From assembly GCA_036873755.1 (NCBI GenBank), contig JAVTVY010006821.1:337593-401592 (forward strand): DNA of 64,000 nucleotides, written 5' to 3'. Shown piece by piece: positions 1 to 11,100 of the stretch (its first letter is position 1; the number at the start of each line of letters is the position of its first letter). Source of the stretch: Hanleya hanleyi. Taxonomy: Eukaryota; Mollusca; Polyplacophora; Lepidopleurida; Hanleyidae. The position numbers were made by a program, and so were the translations under genes. The notes beneath the pieces were generated by a model. That model did not search any database. It saw only the letters and a program-made list of their open reading frames with translations, and was not told the DNA's origin.

Positions 1-120
1 ACGGCCCCTAGCCCCGGGTTAAGCGGAATTAGACACAAGTTACGAAACGTAGCGCCATAGATCTTGCACGCTACGTTCGTATTTTGAGCATGCGATATGT
101 ATCACAGTAGGCAATTCTTC
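1..120 (-). repeat. Truncated copy of the RT-family 3' region
   Basis: The first ~85 bases repeat almost exactly at 259-345 (acggcccctagccccgggtt...). They also recur in related form near 30,540 and, in opposite orientation, near 56,690. Read on the minus strand this is the end of the RT-like reading frame plus the start of its 3' untranslated region. The copy is cut by the window edge and breaks off internally near base 90, so it is a fragment. Confidence 0.7.
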
Positions 121-179
121 CGTTTGGATCAGCTGATCAGTATTCTTAATCCATAATATTCGTTATAGAGTCGTCATCT

Positions 180-741
180 AAAAAAAAAAGATGTATCTCA
201 GTCACGCTTTGATTGTGACTGTTCAGTACCATGAGGATCTTGAAGTACATGGGTTCATACGGCCCCTAGCCCCGGGTTAAGCGGAATTAGACACAAGTTA
301 CGAAACGTAGCGCCATAGATCTTGCACGCTACGTTCGTATTTTGCTATCAGCATGCGATATGTATCGCCAAATTTGAGAAACTTTGAGTGGAGGCGCTTG
401 GTGGAATAGCCCTGTTTTATAAGTTTCTGCAACAATGTTTTGTGACGTTGATTAAAATCATCACATTTAACACAGGATCTAGCAAATGCTACTAAGCGAG
501 ATATGTATACGCCATATGCAGGTCCCACTGGAATATTACTATCCAGAAAGGGATAGTTGACGATGTCGAAATTGTAATCATCTCTTTTGTCATAAAGTCG
601 ACGAGAGAGAATGCCCGCTTCATTTTTATAGAGATAGAGATCTAAATAAGATGTGCCTGTAGGGCTATCTGTAGTTTCCTTCAAATCCAGTGAAGGTGGA
701 TATATATCCTTCACTGCGTCATTTATATAGCGATTATCCAC
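180..741 (-). pseudogene. 3' part of a reverse-transcriptase-like mobile element ORF with its 3' UTR
   Basis: The open frame 741-298 encodes 147 residues that look like the C-terminal region of a reverse transcriptase. They show the block KETTDS...SYLDLYLYKNEAG, the run RLYDKRDDYNFDIVNYPFL and the run AYGVYISRLVAFARSC. I recognise this signature from RT proteins of marine invertebrates but cannot place it firmly; Penelope-like and non-LTR are both possible. The catalytic DD block is absent, so this is a 5'-truncated copy. The 3' flank (180-297) is shared with several other copies in the window. The segment nearest 741 looks real because the RT-like protein similarity runs through it. No start codon choice is meaningful here. 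Confidence 0.6.
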
Positions 742-807
742 AGCGAGAAGATCGTCTATATAGCACTAGGCTAAGCTTGATATGTACGTTACATGTCAGA
801 AACTCAC

Positions 808-1085
808 CGTGAAGTAAATTTTGCCGTCTTCATTATAAACACCACCGATGACGATATCCGAGCCCTTCATGTCTCCATTGGGTGACAGACCGAATCCCAC
901 ATAACCCCGGGCTTTAACCTGGACCTCAAACACAATGCCTTGCTCGTCAAAATTCCAAAATACATGGTAATTCTCTAGGGAGTCCAGTACAACAGAATGT
1001 ACCAGCTTCTCGTGTTGGGTGAGAGTGAATACGTAACAGCCACAAGACATAATAAAGTGACTGTCAGTAGATACATTCTGCCCAT
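808..1085 (-). CDS. First exon of a MOXD/DBH-like copper monooxygenase: signal peptide + DOMON domain (frameshifted)
   Basis: From ATG 1085 (or 1076) the minus strand encodes a hydrophobic leader, MYLLTVTLLCLVAVTYS, typical of a secretory signal peptide. A neighbouring frame (Met 1050 to the exon end) encodes a DOMON domain core: VVLDSLENYHVFWNF, FEVQVKARGYVGFGLSPNG and GSDIVIGGV. That pattern belongs to DBH and MOXD1-like ascorbate-dependent copper monooxygenases, which act in the secretory pathway. The exon ends ACG|GTGAGT at 808/807, a strong splice donor. Signal peptide and DOMON lie in different frames, so one indel near 1020-1035, close to a ccc run, separates them. This is either a sequence error or a disabling mutation. 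Catalytic exons would lie to the left, outside the window. The family call is firm for DOMON and less firm for which monooxygenase. Confidence 0.65.
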
Positions 1086-1089
1086 CGTA

Positions 1090-2200
1090 TATGTGATATC
1101 GTCAACCGGAAAACTTTTTATCCGGCTTCAAATTGTGCGTTGGGCTTTATGTACGGTCGACTTTCATGGTGATTTAGTTCTTGTATGCGTCACGTATATA
1201 TCAAGAGGTCATAAATTATTTACTCTGAGTATATCAACATGTTTGCTATGGCTCATACGGACTTCTTTGTCTGTCTAACTGTGCCGAGTATATGACATCA
1301 GGCCTTGACTCACGCATGAACACGGGACCGGACCAGAGACACAGTCGATAGGTGGAGCAGATACATGTACAACACAAGACTGGATATAGCTTTCAATGAA
1401 TATATGACGAAGACTGAATATTTCATTGCGATAAAATAAGTGGAGCTGTTTAATTTCTCGTTCGAATATGTCAACCCACATGTACCGCCGTGTACAGGGA
1501 TCGATACTGTGAACGGAGATCTTGGGCACTGAAATCTGATCACGGAATTACCACTTATCGGATAAAACAGTCTATGATTCTCTTGAAATCCTTCTGTTAT
1601 GAATTCAAAAGTGGTGAAATTATCGTGCTTTTGACATAATTGTTTTCTGCCAAAGGAAACAAATTATGGCGATTTTCTTCAATAATAGAGTGCATATCGG
1701 CGAAAACTTAATGCAACATGCATTGGCCTGGGGTGCGTAGTTGATTGGAATTGTAATTTTCCAGCCGCTTCGTATACGAATTTCGCGGTTCATCAAGACA
1801 AAGCTTTATTTATATCTTATTAAACATTTCTTTGTTAAATTCATAGATTTTAGATGTATTAAGGTTTATTAAACAAGTAACGAAAGATATTAAGAGATTT
1901 AAAAAATAAAAATAAATGTACTCAAGTTCGACTACATGTATCTATATTACTTGAATCACCCGAAAGCCATGACACTGAGACCCAAACAACAGAATCTAAT
2001 TCCCGAGAGCTCAGCTCTGTATTCATCGCCACATAGAGGCCAACTCAGTCTCCAAATCAGTCTACATCAGACGACTCCTCAAATTACAACACATATAAGG
2101 GAAGTGGGAAGGGGTGCCGACATACTGACAGAGCTACATGACTTCACAGTATAGTCTTCCGGTTAACCTATTCTAAAGTACATACCAAGAATCTAACGAT
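1090..2200. other. Intergenic, no gene seen
   Basis: Only short unsupported frames occur here. No domain signature, splice-site pair or RNA gene stood out. It lies upstream of the MOXD-like first exon, so a promoter for that gene may be in 1090-1500, but no clear core element was recognised. Confidence 0.4.
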
Positions 2201-2204
2201 TCGT

Positions 2205-2320
2205 GATATGTGTTGTATCTCAGGTACGCTTTTATTGTACCTCTTAATGTGGCAACTAGGGTGATATGACCAAACGGCCCCTAGCACCGGCATGAGTGGT
2301 ATTAGATACAAATCTGGAGA
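2205..2320 (-). repeat. Diverged copy of the RT-family 3' region
   Basis: The segment carries the same order of words as the copies near 250, 30,500 and 56,780: a 'tgtatctcag.tacgctttt.attgtac' stretch, then 'caaacggcccctag', then 'gtattagatacaa'. Divergence is clearly higher than between the other copies, so it is an older fragment. Confidence 0.5.
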
Positions 2321-2620
2321 GCTATGAAGAAAATGCTCTGACAACTCGTATCTTGGCAATTAGTGAGCTGTTTCGCTCTGACAACTCGTACATTGGGGAT
2401 TGGTGAACTGTATCGTCGGCAGATGAAAATGACGGCACCAACCAGCAACGATGCAGCATTCATCAACTGTAGACTACCTAAAAATCATAATCTGTCGGCA
2501 TAGCTCGATATTGGGACCGGATTGTTCATTTTTTTCATATCAGCATGAAACTTGGCACATCGAAAGAGGCGATCATTCTCTCTTGTTGGGCGAGGGGGGG
2601 GAGGGTGAAAAACCACTCAC

Positions 2621-2662
2621 TTCCAAACTGTTAGATGCGGGACCAAACTGTTAGATGCGGGA
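2621..2662. repeat. Two-copy 20-bp direct repeat
   Basis: The word ccaaactgttagatgcggga occurs twice back to back. It sits just left of the TTAA-flanked MITE. Confidence 0.7.
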
Positions 2663-2788
2663 CCTTGCGTTTTGTATCGAGAACAACACAAGACCTGAAA
2701 CATGTTTTCAATGACAGTTGATCATATCTGAGTCGTTTTACAGATATATGCATACTTTGATGCAGAGGGGGGAGAGAGAGAGAATTAA

Positions 2789-3332
2789 CCTTGTCTGGCC
2801 TGGGCTTTTTGGGGCGTATCCTGGGGCGAAATGCCCCCCCCCTAATTATTTTTCTTACCCCTTGAGCTAGGGGGCTGAAACTTACCACACCATACCCTTG
2901 GGTCACGCTCTACTAGAAAATGTAAAACAAATCCAAGATGGCCGCTTCGATAACAGTGACGTCATTTTCGATTTTTCGGTCAGATTTTTCGAATTTTTTA
3001 TTTTTGCAATTTCTCCGCAAAAACTGCTAGTAAATATAAATGTGATGTGAAATAAAATAGTTCTGTCCACTTTTCATCGCGAAAAAGCACAAATTTTGGA
3101 GAAATATGACGACAAAATCATATTTCTGGTACCACACGTGGTCGCCATCTTGAATTCACCTATGATCCTCTGCTCGTGGGGTCATGCAAATGATCTCAAA
3201 ATGACCCGAATATGATAAACGATAAAGTCGTGGAGTTTCAGTTCTCCATTTTTGTCGTTCCGGACATAGCGCAGAAAGTTTGGTAGGAGGGCCATTTCGC
3301 CCCCCCACCCCCCCACCCCCGACCAGGTAGGG
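2789..3332. mobile_element. piggyBac-like MITE, copy 1 (TTAA target site)
   Basis: The element is bounded by TTAA at 2785-2788 and 3333-3336. It has matching inverted ends: ccttgtctggcctgggc on the left and the complement of gaccaggtaggg on the right. Near each end is a C- or G-rich block (ccccccc). The interior contains 'caagatggccgc', 'tgacgtcattttcga' and 'gatcctctgctcg'. The same interior is present inverted at 26501-27081 and in shortened form near 21330-21640. It has no coding capacity. TTAA duplication with CCY-type ends is the piggyBac hallmark, so a non-autonomous piggyBac-like origin is inferred. Confidence 0.65.
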
Positions 3333-3335
3333 TTA

Positions 3336-3420
3336 AGGTTTAACGTCGTGTTCAGCAATATTTCAGCTATATAGCGAAGCAACACATCTAGGATCATTTC
3401 AATGCATTTATTCATTCACA
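3336..3420 (-). repeat. Fragment of a molluscan-type SINE-like repeat
   Basis: The stretch tttaacgtcgtgttcagca followed by atatttcagctatata resembles a short interspersed repeat that I recall as very common in gastropod genomes. It directly follows the MITE and is too short to define as a full element. Confidence 0.4.
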
Positions 3421-4038
3421 TACCCATAACCCGGCATATTTGCTCAATCGCCACGAACAAACGAATACTGCTACAGATAATCTTCTACATGAAGTAAAAG
3501 CGTTTATCATATACCTATGTATGCTAGGTAACAAAGACAAAGGCATGTTTCCTTATTCCGTATCGCATTTCCCGTATCACATCCTCCGGAAAAAGAGGGA
3601 CTACTTTCGCCTTGTCTATCTAGGTCGCATTGAGTCGCGCCACCTGTCGGGAAAACCCCTGCAACATATCCAAGTATATTGGACCACGGTCACTGTTTAT
3701 CTCTTGTTCGTGGCCAAAAATTTAACAGTTATTTTTTTTTTTTAGGAAGCACAATGCGATTAAGCCGATGTCCTCAAAAAACATACAAAGGGCCAGGTTA
3801 CAATGAAAATAAAATTTATTTAATAGAAACGTCTGTCGCCTGCTAGGCCATGGCATAGGTCATGGGAATTCTCACACCAAGAAATTCATTCAGCAATTCA
3901 TACTTATCGAGTACAGCTCTTATCGGAAAACGGGAATTATCGCCAGAAAACTGTGTATATATTCAGACATTCGTTAATTATTATTCCCTGTTGACATTTT
4001 CCTATTTGATAGTATTCTACAATTTCATACACTGTATA

Positions 4039-5730
4039 ATGGAGGATTCCTTTGCCAATTTTGACAGTGACACGAACAGTTCTTTTGAGCCGGCAAATTT
4101 TGACCTGGGCTTTTTGCCCAATTCCCCCAACCAATCTGACGAAGGCGATTCAACAAATAACTTTCCCAGTGACGATGGAATTGATGGTGCTATTCTGGAG
4201 ATGCCTCTTGAGCTTGATATAACGATGCAACATCAGACTGCGGCGGCGGCATCAACAACAACGTCATCAACAACAACAACACCACCAGTGTACAATGAAA
4301 ACCATGATGAATCGGACTCCGACCCGGAACCGGAAGATTTAGCATTGCTGAATGAACGAATACAACATCATGACCCCCCTCCAAATGTGAATAACCGTGC
4401 CCTAACATTTGTAGAGCTTCAGAAATCCCAGACAGAGTTTGTTACTGATATGAGAAATAAAAATACTGTACGGAAAACTGACAGCGTGGTACGCACTTTT
4501 GCAAAATGGCTTGGGGCCTCTCCACGGTTCGAAGAACGGAAACTACAGCTCATCCCACATCGGGAGCTGGACAACTACATCGGCTCATTTCTGCTTTCAA
4601 TTAGAAAATTTGATGGATCTGAATATGAGCCGGACACTCTTACAAGTTACCATCGAGGTATTGAGAGGTTCCTGCGTGAGAAGAACTACCCATACAGTCT
4701 GATATTGGACCGCGAGTTCCAGACAAGTCGGGATGTCCTGGCCTCTAAAAGAAAAGAACTTAAAGCGAAAGGAAAAGGAAATAGGCCAAATAAATCAGAG
4801 CCTCTCACCCGAGAGGAGCAGATCATCCTATCTGAAACGAGTCAGCTTGGCTGCCAGAGTCCAAAACCGTTACAAAACAAAATGTGGTTGAACAATACTA
4901 TGCATTTTGGGCTGCGGCCAACTTCTGAAAACCGAAAACTGAGGTGGGGGGATTTAACGCTAAAAACTGATGCGAACGGTCTAGAATTCATTGAATTCAA
5001 TGAGCGAGTGACAAAAACGAGAACCGGTGCCAATCCGAGTGGCCACGAACGCCCCTTCCACCCCAAACAATTCGCCTTGCCGAATAACCCTGAGGAATGC
5101 CCCGTTCACACTTACAAGGAGTTCCGAAGTCACAGGCCCCAGAAAATGTGTGCTCCTGATAGCCCATTTTATCTTGCCATACACTACCAGAGGAAAGCAT
5201 CAAGCTCTGTCTGGTATAAATGTCAGCCACTGGGGGAAAATAAATTAGGGGAAATTATGAAAACAATAACAGGTAATGCTAACATACCTGGACGGAAAAC
5301 CAATCACAGTGCCAGAAAATCGACAGCGACACGTCTTCTCCACGCTGGAATACCACCGACAACAATTATGCAACTGACGGGGCACAAACACGTTGCCAGT
5401 CTGAACAATTATGCTGTTGCCAGTCATGAACAACAGAAAGAGATGTCACATATTCTCGGTATAACAGATACGGCAACTAATAAATCTCCGTGTCACGCTA
5501 TCCCAAGTACCAGTAATGTCGACGATTCTCCGTGTGTCCCTGTCACTTCCGGCCCTTTGATACAAAGTTCGGACTCACTGACTGACCAAAACATTCCGAT
5601 ACGAATAAACCAGAATCTCCTGTCACAAACTCAAGACGACCGCAGCGGGTATCTTTCACGGCGCCAACTTTCACCACTGCACCCTGAATATAACGGTCTG
5701 CCAGTCTGCTGGATCGATCCCGTCAAATAA
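4039..5730 (+). CDS. Crypton-like tyrosine recombinase (DUF3504-type)
   Basis: This intact 563-residue protein resembles the tyrosine recombinases of Crypton transposons and the host genes derived from them (KIAA1958/QRICH/ZMYM type). Residues 1-110 are acidic and Thr/Ser-rich, a likely disordered leader. Residues about 120-250 fit the helical core-binding domain. Residues about 255-470 form the catalytic domain. The catalytic set is visible: Arg293 in FGLRPTSENRKLRWGD, His423-x-x-Arg426 (HSAR), His449 (TGHKH) and the nucleophile Tyr458 (NNYAV). The frame is open upstream to 3862, but Met 4039 follows an AT-rich non-acidic stretch and starts the acidic leader, so it is preferred. No terminal inverted repeats were seen, as expected for Cryptons. 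It could be an active transposon or a domesticated gene. Confidence 0.8.
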   Translation: MEDSFANFDSDTNSSFEPANFDLGFLPNSPNQSDEGDSTNNFPSDDGIDGAILEMPLELDITMQHQTAAAASTTTSSTTTTPPVYNENHDESDSDPEPEDLALLNERIQHHDPPPNVNNRALTFVELQKSQTEFVTDMRNKNTVRKTDSVVRTFAKWLGASPRFEERKLQLIPHRELDNYIGSFLLSIRKFDGSEYEPDTLTSYHRGIERFLREKNYPYSLILDREFQTSRDVLASKRKELKAKGKGNRPNKSEPLTREEQIILSETSQLGCQSPKPLQNKMWLNNTMHFGLRPTSENRKLRWGDLTLKTDANGLEFIEFNERVTKTRTGANPSGHERPFHPKQFALPNNPEECPVHTYKEFRSHRPQKMCAPDSPFYLAIHYQRKASSSVWYKCQPLGENKLGEIMKTITGNANIPGRKTNHSARKSTATRLLHAGIPPTTIMQLTGHKHVASLNNYAVASHEQQKEMSHILGITDTATNKSPCHAIPSTSNVDDSPCVPVTSGPLIQSSDSLTDQNIPIRINQNLLSQTQDDRSGYLSRRQLSPLHPEYNGLPVCWIDPVK

Positions 5731-5945
5731 TTTGACATAAATAATAACTAAACCGAATGATACTTTTCACTTTTGGTCGAAGACATCAATATATAAACTC
5801 TAAATGTTACAGAACGTTTCTGTCAGTTTCCACATGTTTGTCGCTTCCGGTAAAGTTAGTCGGGTTCCCAACTCCCATCATGCTTCACGAGTTTCCCGTA
5901 ATGGGAGTTAGGTATTGGCCACCGAATGGCGGCCTCCAGCGGGAG
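5731..5945. other. Intergenic with small inverted repeat, probable promoter of the gene at 5953
   Basis: An inverted word pair, aactcccat...atgggagtt, brackets about 20 bases near 5870-5910. An inverted CCAAT box (attggccacc) lies near 5915-5930, followed by GC-rich sequence with 'atggcggcc'. This fits a TATA-less promoter just upstream of the start at 5953. It may instead be the 3' end of the Crypton-like unit. Confidence 0.35.
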
Positions 5946-5952
5946 ATTCAAC

Positions 5953-6105
5953 ATGGCGGCTGCCCAGGTTATAGGCATAGGACGATGTCAACTTCGCCGT
6001 TTTTCTGGTAAGTTTATCACCGGCAATTTATGCCGTCGAGATACAACGATTCCTTGTACACCACTCGTCATTTCTGTATATCGCAAAGCATTTGCCGGTC
6101 AATGA
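5953..6105 (+). CDS. Candidate small ORF or first exon with mitochondrial-presequence-like N terminus
   Basis: ATG 5953 sits in caacATGGCGGC, which matches the YY1 motif AAnATGGCGGC known to overlap start codons of many housekeeping and mitochondrial-protein genes. Kozak context is strong (A at -3, G at +4). The peptide begins MAAAQVIGIGRCQLRRFS, Arg-rich and without acidic residues, like a mitochondrial targeting sequence. A textbook donor, CTG|GTAAGT, occurs at 6007/6008. Without splicing the frame closes after 50 residues at 6105. If spliced, exons at 7854-7988 and 8057-8154 keep the phase. I do not recognise the product. Confidence 0.4.
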   Translation: MAAAQVIGIGRCQLRRFSGKFITGNLCRRDTTIPCTPLVISVYRKAFAGQ

Positions 6106-7853
6106 TTTATGTCGCAGCAGTCAAAATAGCCCATGTTGTTGTTGGTGTATGCAATAACATGTGCGAGGTAAATGTACGCATTGGGGGAGGAAAACGATCT
6201 CAAAATACGCCCATATACAAACGCAGTGGACGATGCCCTATTTTTGTCGATACTACTTTCAAGCATTTGACACTGACATTATCCAACCGCCTGGTTCTTT
6301 AGAAAAAAAATCTAAAATGCCAGTAATAGGCCTGTGTGCAGATGGGGGGGGCAGTTGCCATGCACACTCAAGAATATTTCGCTCTTATGGAGATAGACAG
6401 TTTGACTGGTGGAGGAAGCCGGAGTACCCAGAGAGAACCACCGGGATTGGGGGGGGGGCGGATTGGGGAGGGGAAGATGGGGGAGGGGGGTATTTTATTT
6501 CGGCTTGCATTTCTTGGGATGCATTTGATTTTTATATTTATTGTTTCTCAAAACTCATGTATGTCTTTGCTAATTTCCATAATGTTTACAATCTTCTGGG
6601 TTTTGTCAAAATATATCCAATTGCCCGAAATTTTTTAATAATAAATTCTATCTTAATGATTATGCACAATGTCTGTACATGGGTGGTTGTACCGACTGGT
6701 ATCACTGTTCCTAGTATCTATTCTCAAATCATATGAATTCCCAATTCAATATTCATATCTGTACCATACTAAAGTTTATGATTCTGCAGTAGCTGTACAT
6801 TTTTCAGCACAGTGAATTAAAATTAATTATTGAATATACCCAATGAATTACTGGACTCAAGTCTTAAGTTTAATCTACTGCTATTGTCAAACATATGTTT
6901 GCAAAAAAATTTGGCAGTTTATTGGCAGCTGTTGCCCATGACACAAACTTGTCACAAATCTCTTGGGAGTAATGCAGTTTAAAACCCAGCTGGTATGTTG
7001 TATGTTGTTCCTAAATACACTAGTCTCCATGTCTGCACACTTCATCGATCATTGATTAAAATGGATTGCTTGTTACTTTTGATGAACATGCTTTATACTA
7101 AGTCTATGTCTATCTTACATGTATATGCAATGAGTAATTAGAATAATATATTTTATAGAGAGCTTAATTTAATAGTGACTAATCTATTGTTATGTATGAA
7201 ACAACCCATTGAACAGAGACACATCAAGACCTATCACATCAACAACTATCGACATAGAGAAACTTGGAATTAGTGTGCTGAAGGAAGGGTGATGAATAAA
7301 GTGATAATGTTAAAATGTAATTTCAAATGAAAATTAACCCATCAGAAAAAAACTGCAAATGAAAGAACAATTCAAACAGTCTCAATGATTTTTTTTCAAC
7401 TGAGACAAAGTAAAAAGCATTTTACATTTGTAGTTTCTCTTAATTTATTGTTTAGAAATTTTTCTGATATACATGATGTAGGCCTACTGCTAGGATAAAA
7501 GATCAGTTTTCCCCATGATAACTTTGTTCCCTTTCAATTTGGTACCAATTTCAATTAACATTTTATATGGTCATTTATCATTTCCATTTCTTTATTCACA
7601 GGCAGTCATCTTTGACCATTGCTTCAACACCATGATAGTTTTCAGTATTGATTCCACCGGTATGTATGAACAAATTTCACACATACATGATGTATTATTT
7701 AATTAGCCCGGTAAAATCTCAATGATACATAATCATGACAATTAAAGAAGTTTGAGCAGACACATGTATTAAGTGTCAAACACTATTCTTTATTTTTCTT
7801 GTTTTTACATATCATACCCAATCAATTGATCCAAATTTATCATTTGCCTACAG

Positions 7854-8154
7854 CCAACAGTCGTACACCATATAACAATTTTGGTTTTTATCTCCGAACA
7901 CTCTTTCCATTAGCAAATGATCCTAATAATTTGACAAATGTAAATTATATATCCGGCCACATAATCTCGGTTGCAAAATATTCATTCCGTAAGTTACAAG
8001 GGCATTCATGAAATAATATACTATATTACAACTTTTTATTCTTGTTCAATTTCTAGGTCATAAACGGGTGTGCCAGTTTGATGATTGCAGTACAACTGCA
8101 GGTCACCTTCATGGGCATCCCCCAACCTTTGTCAGTCCTGAGACACCAACTTGA
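7854..8154 (+). CDS. Possible downstream exons of the gene starting at 5953
   Basis: Two open stretches have phase-compatible borders. Exon 7854-7988 follows catttgcctacag and ends before gtaagt. Exon 8057-8154 follows caatttctag and closes with TGA at 8152-8154. Joined after the exon ending at 6007 they stay open in phase 1. The second contains CQFDDCSTTAG and HLHGHPPTF. The intron between them would be only 68 bases, and no family is recognised. Another acceptor/donor pair at about 7602-7660 does not fit the phase from exon 1. This is a splice-logic guess only. Confidence 0.22.
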
Positions 8155-8159
8155 TGGAA

Positions 8160-11100
8160 CTATTGTCTGAATTCCAGCAAATGAAAAGTTGTAATAATAC
8201 AGAACAAACAATAAATAATACTATATGATAGTTATGTTTCTTGCTGGTCCACATCAGTAATGTATTCAGTATTCTACAATATATCAGAGACCATGATAAG
8301 ACTTAATCACAGTCAATATGTATCATATAGTGGTGAATGTCTTAGAGACCCATACAGTTGATCATTGATATAAGCCCACATAAATATGATGTCGCAAAAG
8401 TCCACTTGCTTATCTCACTTACATGTATGTTGATTATTGTGATTAAATCCAACACCCTTCAACAGCCTAAGGAAAAAAATAGCATGATTTCAGATGACAC
8501 TAAGGTAAGCCAACCACATGAATGACATAACTGGGTACATAGTGAATTTCAGGAGTTAGCATTGAGCCGGTATAATTGATTATGTCCAGGGGACCAAGTA
8601 CAACTGAGCCCAAAATCAGAGTTATTCTGCTATTTAAAGGAAAGGCAGATTGTCAACAGGAAATGGGTCAATCTTGTCTCCTGCAGAATTAGAACAAGAG
8701 GCTATCAAAACATTCCAGACGTGCTCAATTAATATTTTGTTAAAGGGATGAACCACGAAATGATTTATGATAATGTTTTGTATAGACTTACCACCTTCTG
8801 ATATAATAAATGAAAAAGTACTGGTACCATATTGTCTCAAATATTTCACACCTCCGACGACCTTTAATCGTTCAAGCTCATTAATACTATACTGAAAAGA
8901 CTACAGGCTTATTCCAAGCTGTCCCGAGGAACCATGCGAATGTTATATCCAAGTTTTATTACGTACATATAGTTTACCATGAATTTGAAATAATTGATGC
9001 AAAGAATTCGATTGTAGAGTTGATTATCGATATGCCTAATCTGAAAATATTGTCATTCTATTAAATTCTTATACGTTCTCAGTTCAAATATTGTGCGCGT
9101 CATAATGTTTTTTTTTTCGCTTGGTGATTTGTATCCGCGTTGGCATTAACATATAATCTCGAGGGCCACAAACCACTGAATATTAACAATCCTTATGGCT
9201 ATATATTTGCTGAACAATGATAACAGTAATAAATCGCCTTTCCTAACGAACCAACTAACTCTCTGGATAAAGTCGATCTTTTCCGCGAAAACTCAATGTA
9301 AATAAATTCGTGTTTCTAATAGGGCTTAACGGCGATACAATGACGTCATCACTGAATAATCTCATTACGAGTATCCTCATGTAAAATTTATGTTCGATTG
9401 TTGATACGATATAATTTCTATCGATATAATATCAGATTCTACCAGGCTGATAAGTAAATTGCCAAATGTGAATCCAAAACAGAATATACAATAGTGCATT
9501 TCTGGTTGGTCATGAAGATACCATCAAAAGCGAAATGCATGTGGGTGCAATTATGATGGACATACAAAAAGTGGAGACCATGGCGTCTATGCATTATTCT
9601 CGCCAGTCAAAAATAAAAAACGGTATATCGATAACTTTAAGTAGAAAGAATAGTGATGGTATAAAGATAAAATCATGTTTTCATTCTATCTACCCATATA
9701 ATTAAAAACAATAATGGTTGAGGAATAGAGAGACGAGGTCCACCCAATGTCTTGATTAACATATTAAATCTCAAAAAGTATTCATCAAATCAACTAGAAA
9801 TAATTTGATTTTGATTTATACTAATTTCTAAAAAAGTGGTATTTCAAATGAGCTTCAAAGATGGGCATCTCAGACCAGAATTTCTTTATTACACATTTTT
9901 GGCATTTGTAGGTTAAAAGGAACTAACTATTTTCCCTATCCATGACTTTGTTGAAAGACCTGATTTTATTTAACAAACTTACTTTAATGAAAGCAGACCA
10001 ATAATTCGCGGATGCTATGGTTGTAGGTTAAAATGCACTAAATGACGCCTGTTCCCCCAAAGGCCGATGTTCGTGGTAAGAATATCTCAGTTGTGTTATT
10101 ATTGGATAATATCAAGGGTAGGTTTTAGTGGGTTCCGCATGTTGTCGAGGTTGAGATTTATTCTCAGTGACATCAAAAATTTATGACTATGACAACCCAG
10201 AATGTTAGAACAACAGCGACGTCCACGTGATTAGCCATGACTGATGAAAAGAACTCGTCCCAGAATACAATTTGCGTTCTCAACAAATCAGTGAACGCAG
10301 TGTGGCGTGGTATTTCCAGCACTGGCGTGTTTTAGACTACAATACAGGGAGGTAAGTTTTCTAAAGGCACGCTGAAGCTTTGATACTTTGCTGCTTCTCA
10401 TATTCATCGTACTCTATACGGCTGATACGCTTTGCTTGTATGAAAAGACGGCGTCAACCAGTCCTAATTTGACTGAAACAAGGCACTTTTTTACTACTTC
10501 CTGTTGAAGACAATACTGAAATGCCACCCGCCGTAAATATTGTCAGTACTCTTTTATAACTCGGAGGATTTACATGAAAATTACAGAGGATATTTCGGGC
10601 TCAGCGGTTTCCAGCTACCAGCATATTATCTGAATATGAACCAATCGTAGAGGCTGTCTGTCCCATAGTTCGATATATTCAGGGTACCGATACGAACATT
10701 GCTCGACAGGCCGAATAGGTGATCTTTCCTCCCAGGTAAGTGAAAGTAATAAGGGGAAATCCACAAATGTTTGCCATTTCAATAATAAAGCTTATAATGT
10801 GATAACGGCGCTGGTAACAATATTATAGCCCAGCTTAAAGAAAGTAAAGATACTAGGGGTTATAGACTCCTATACTGAAACATGCCATTTGTCTTTTGAA
10901 ATATCCCCAATATTCAGGGAATTCAATTCATGTCATTTTATGATATAGCAATGTCTTACTTTTATGCGATAATAGATTGTGAATAAAAACGAAGGCCAGG
11001 AGACAAGATTGTGTGAATATAGGAACGACTGGTATTTATTTACAATATTCAACATGGTTATAATCCATCAACATCAAATATATCAATATATACAAAAGTC

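Noticed and set aside
3862..4038. N-terminal extension of the recombinase to the earlier ATG
   Set aside because: The 59 extra residues look like translated AT-rich noncoding DNA and lack the acidic composition that starts at Met 4039.
7602..7660. Extra exon of the gene at 5953
   Set aside because: It has good-looking borders, but the phase after the first exon gives an immediate stop.
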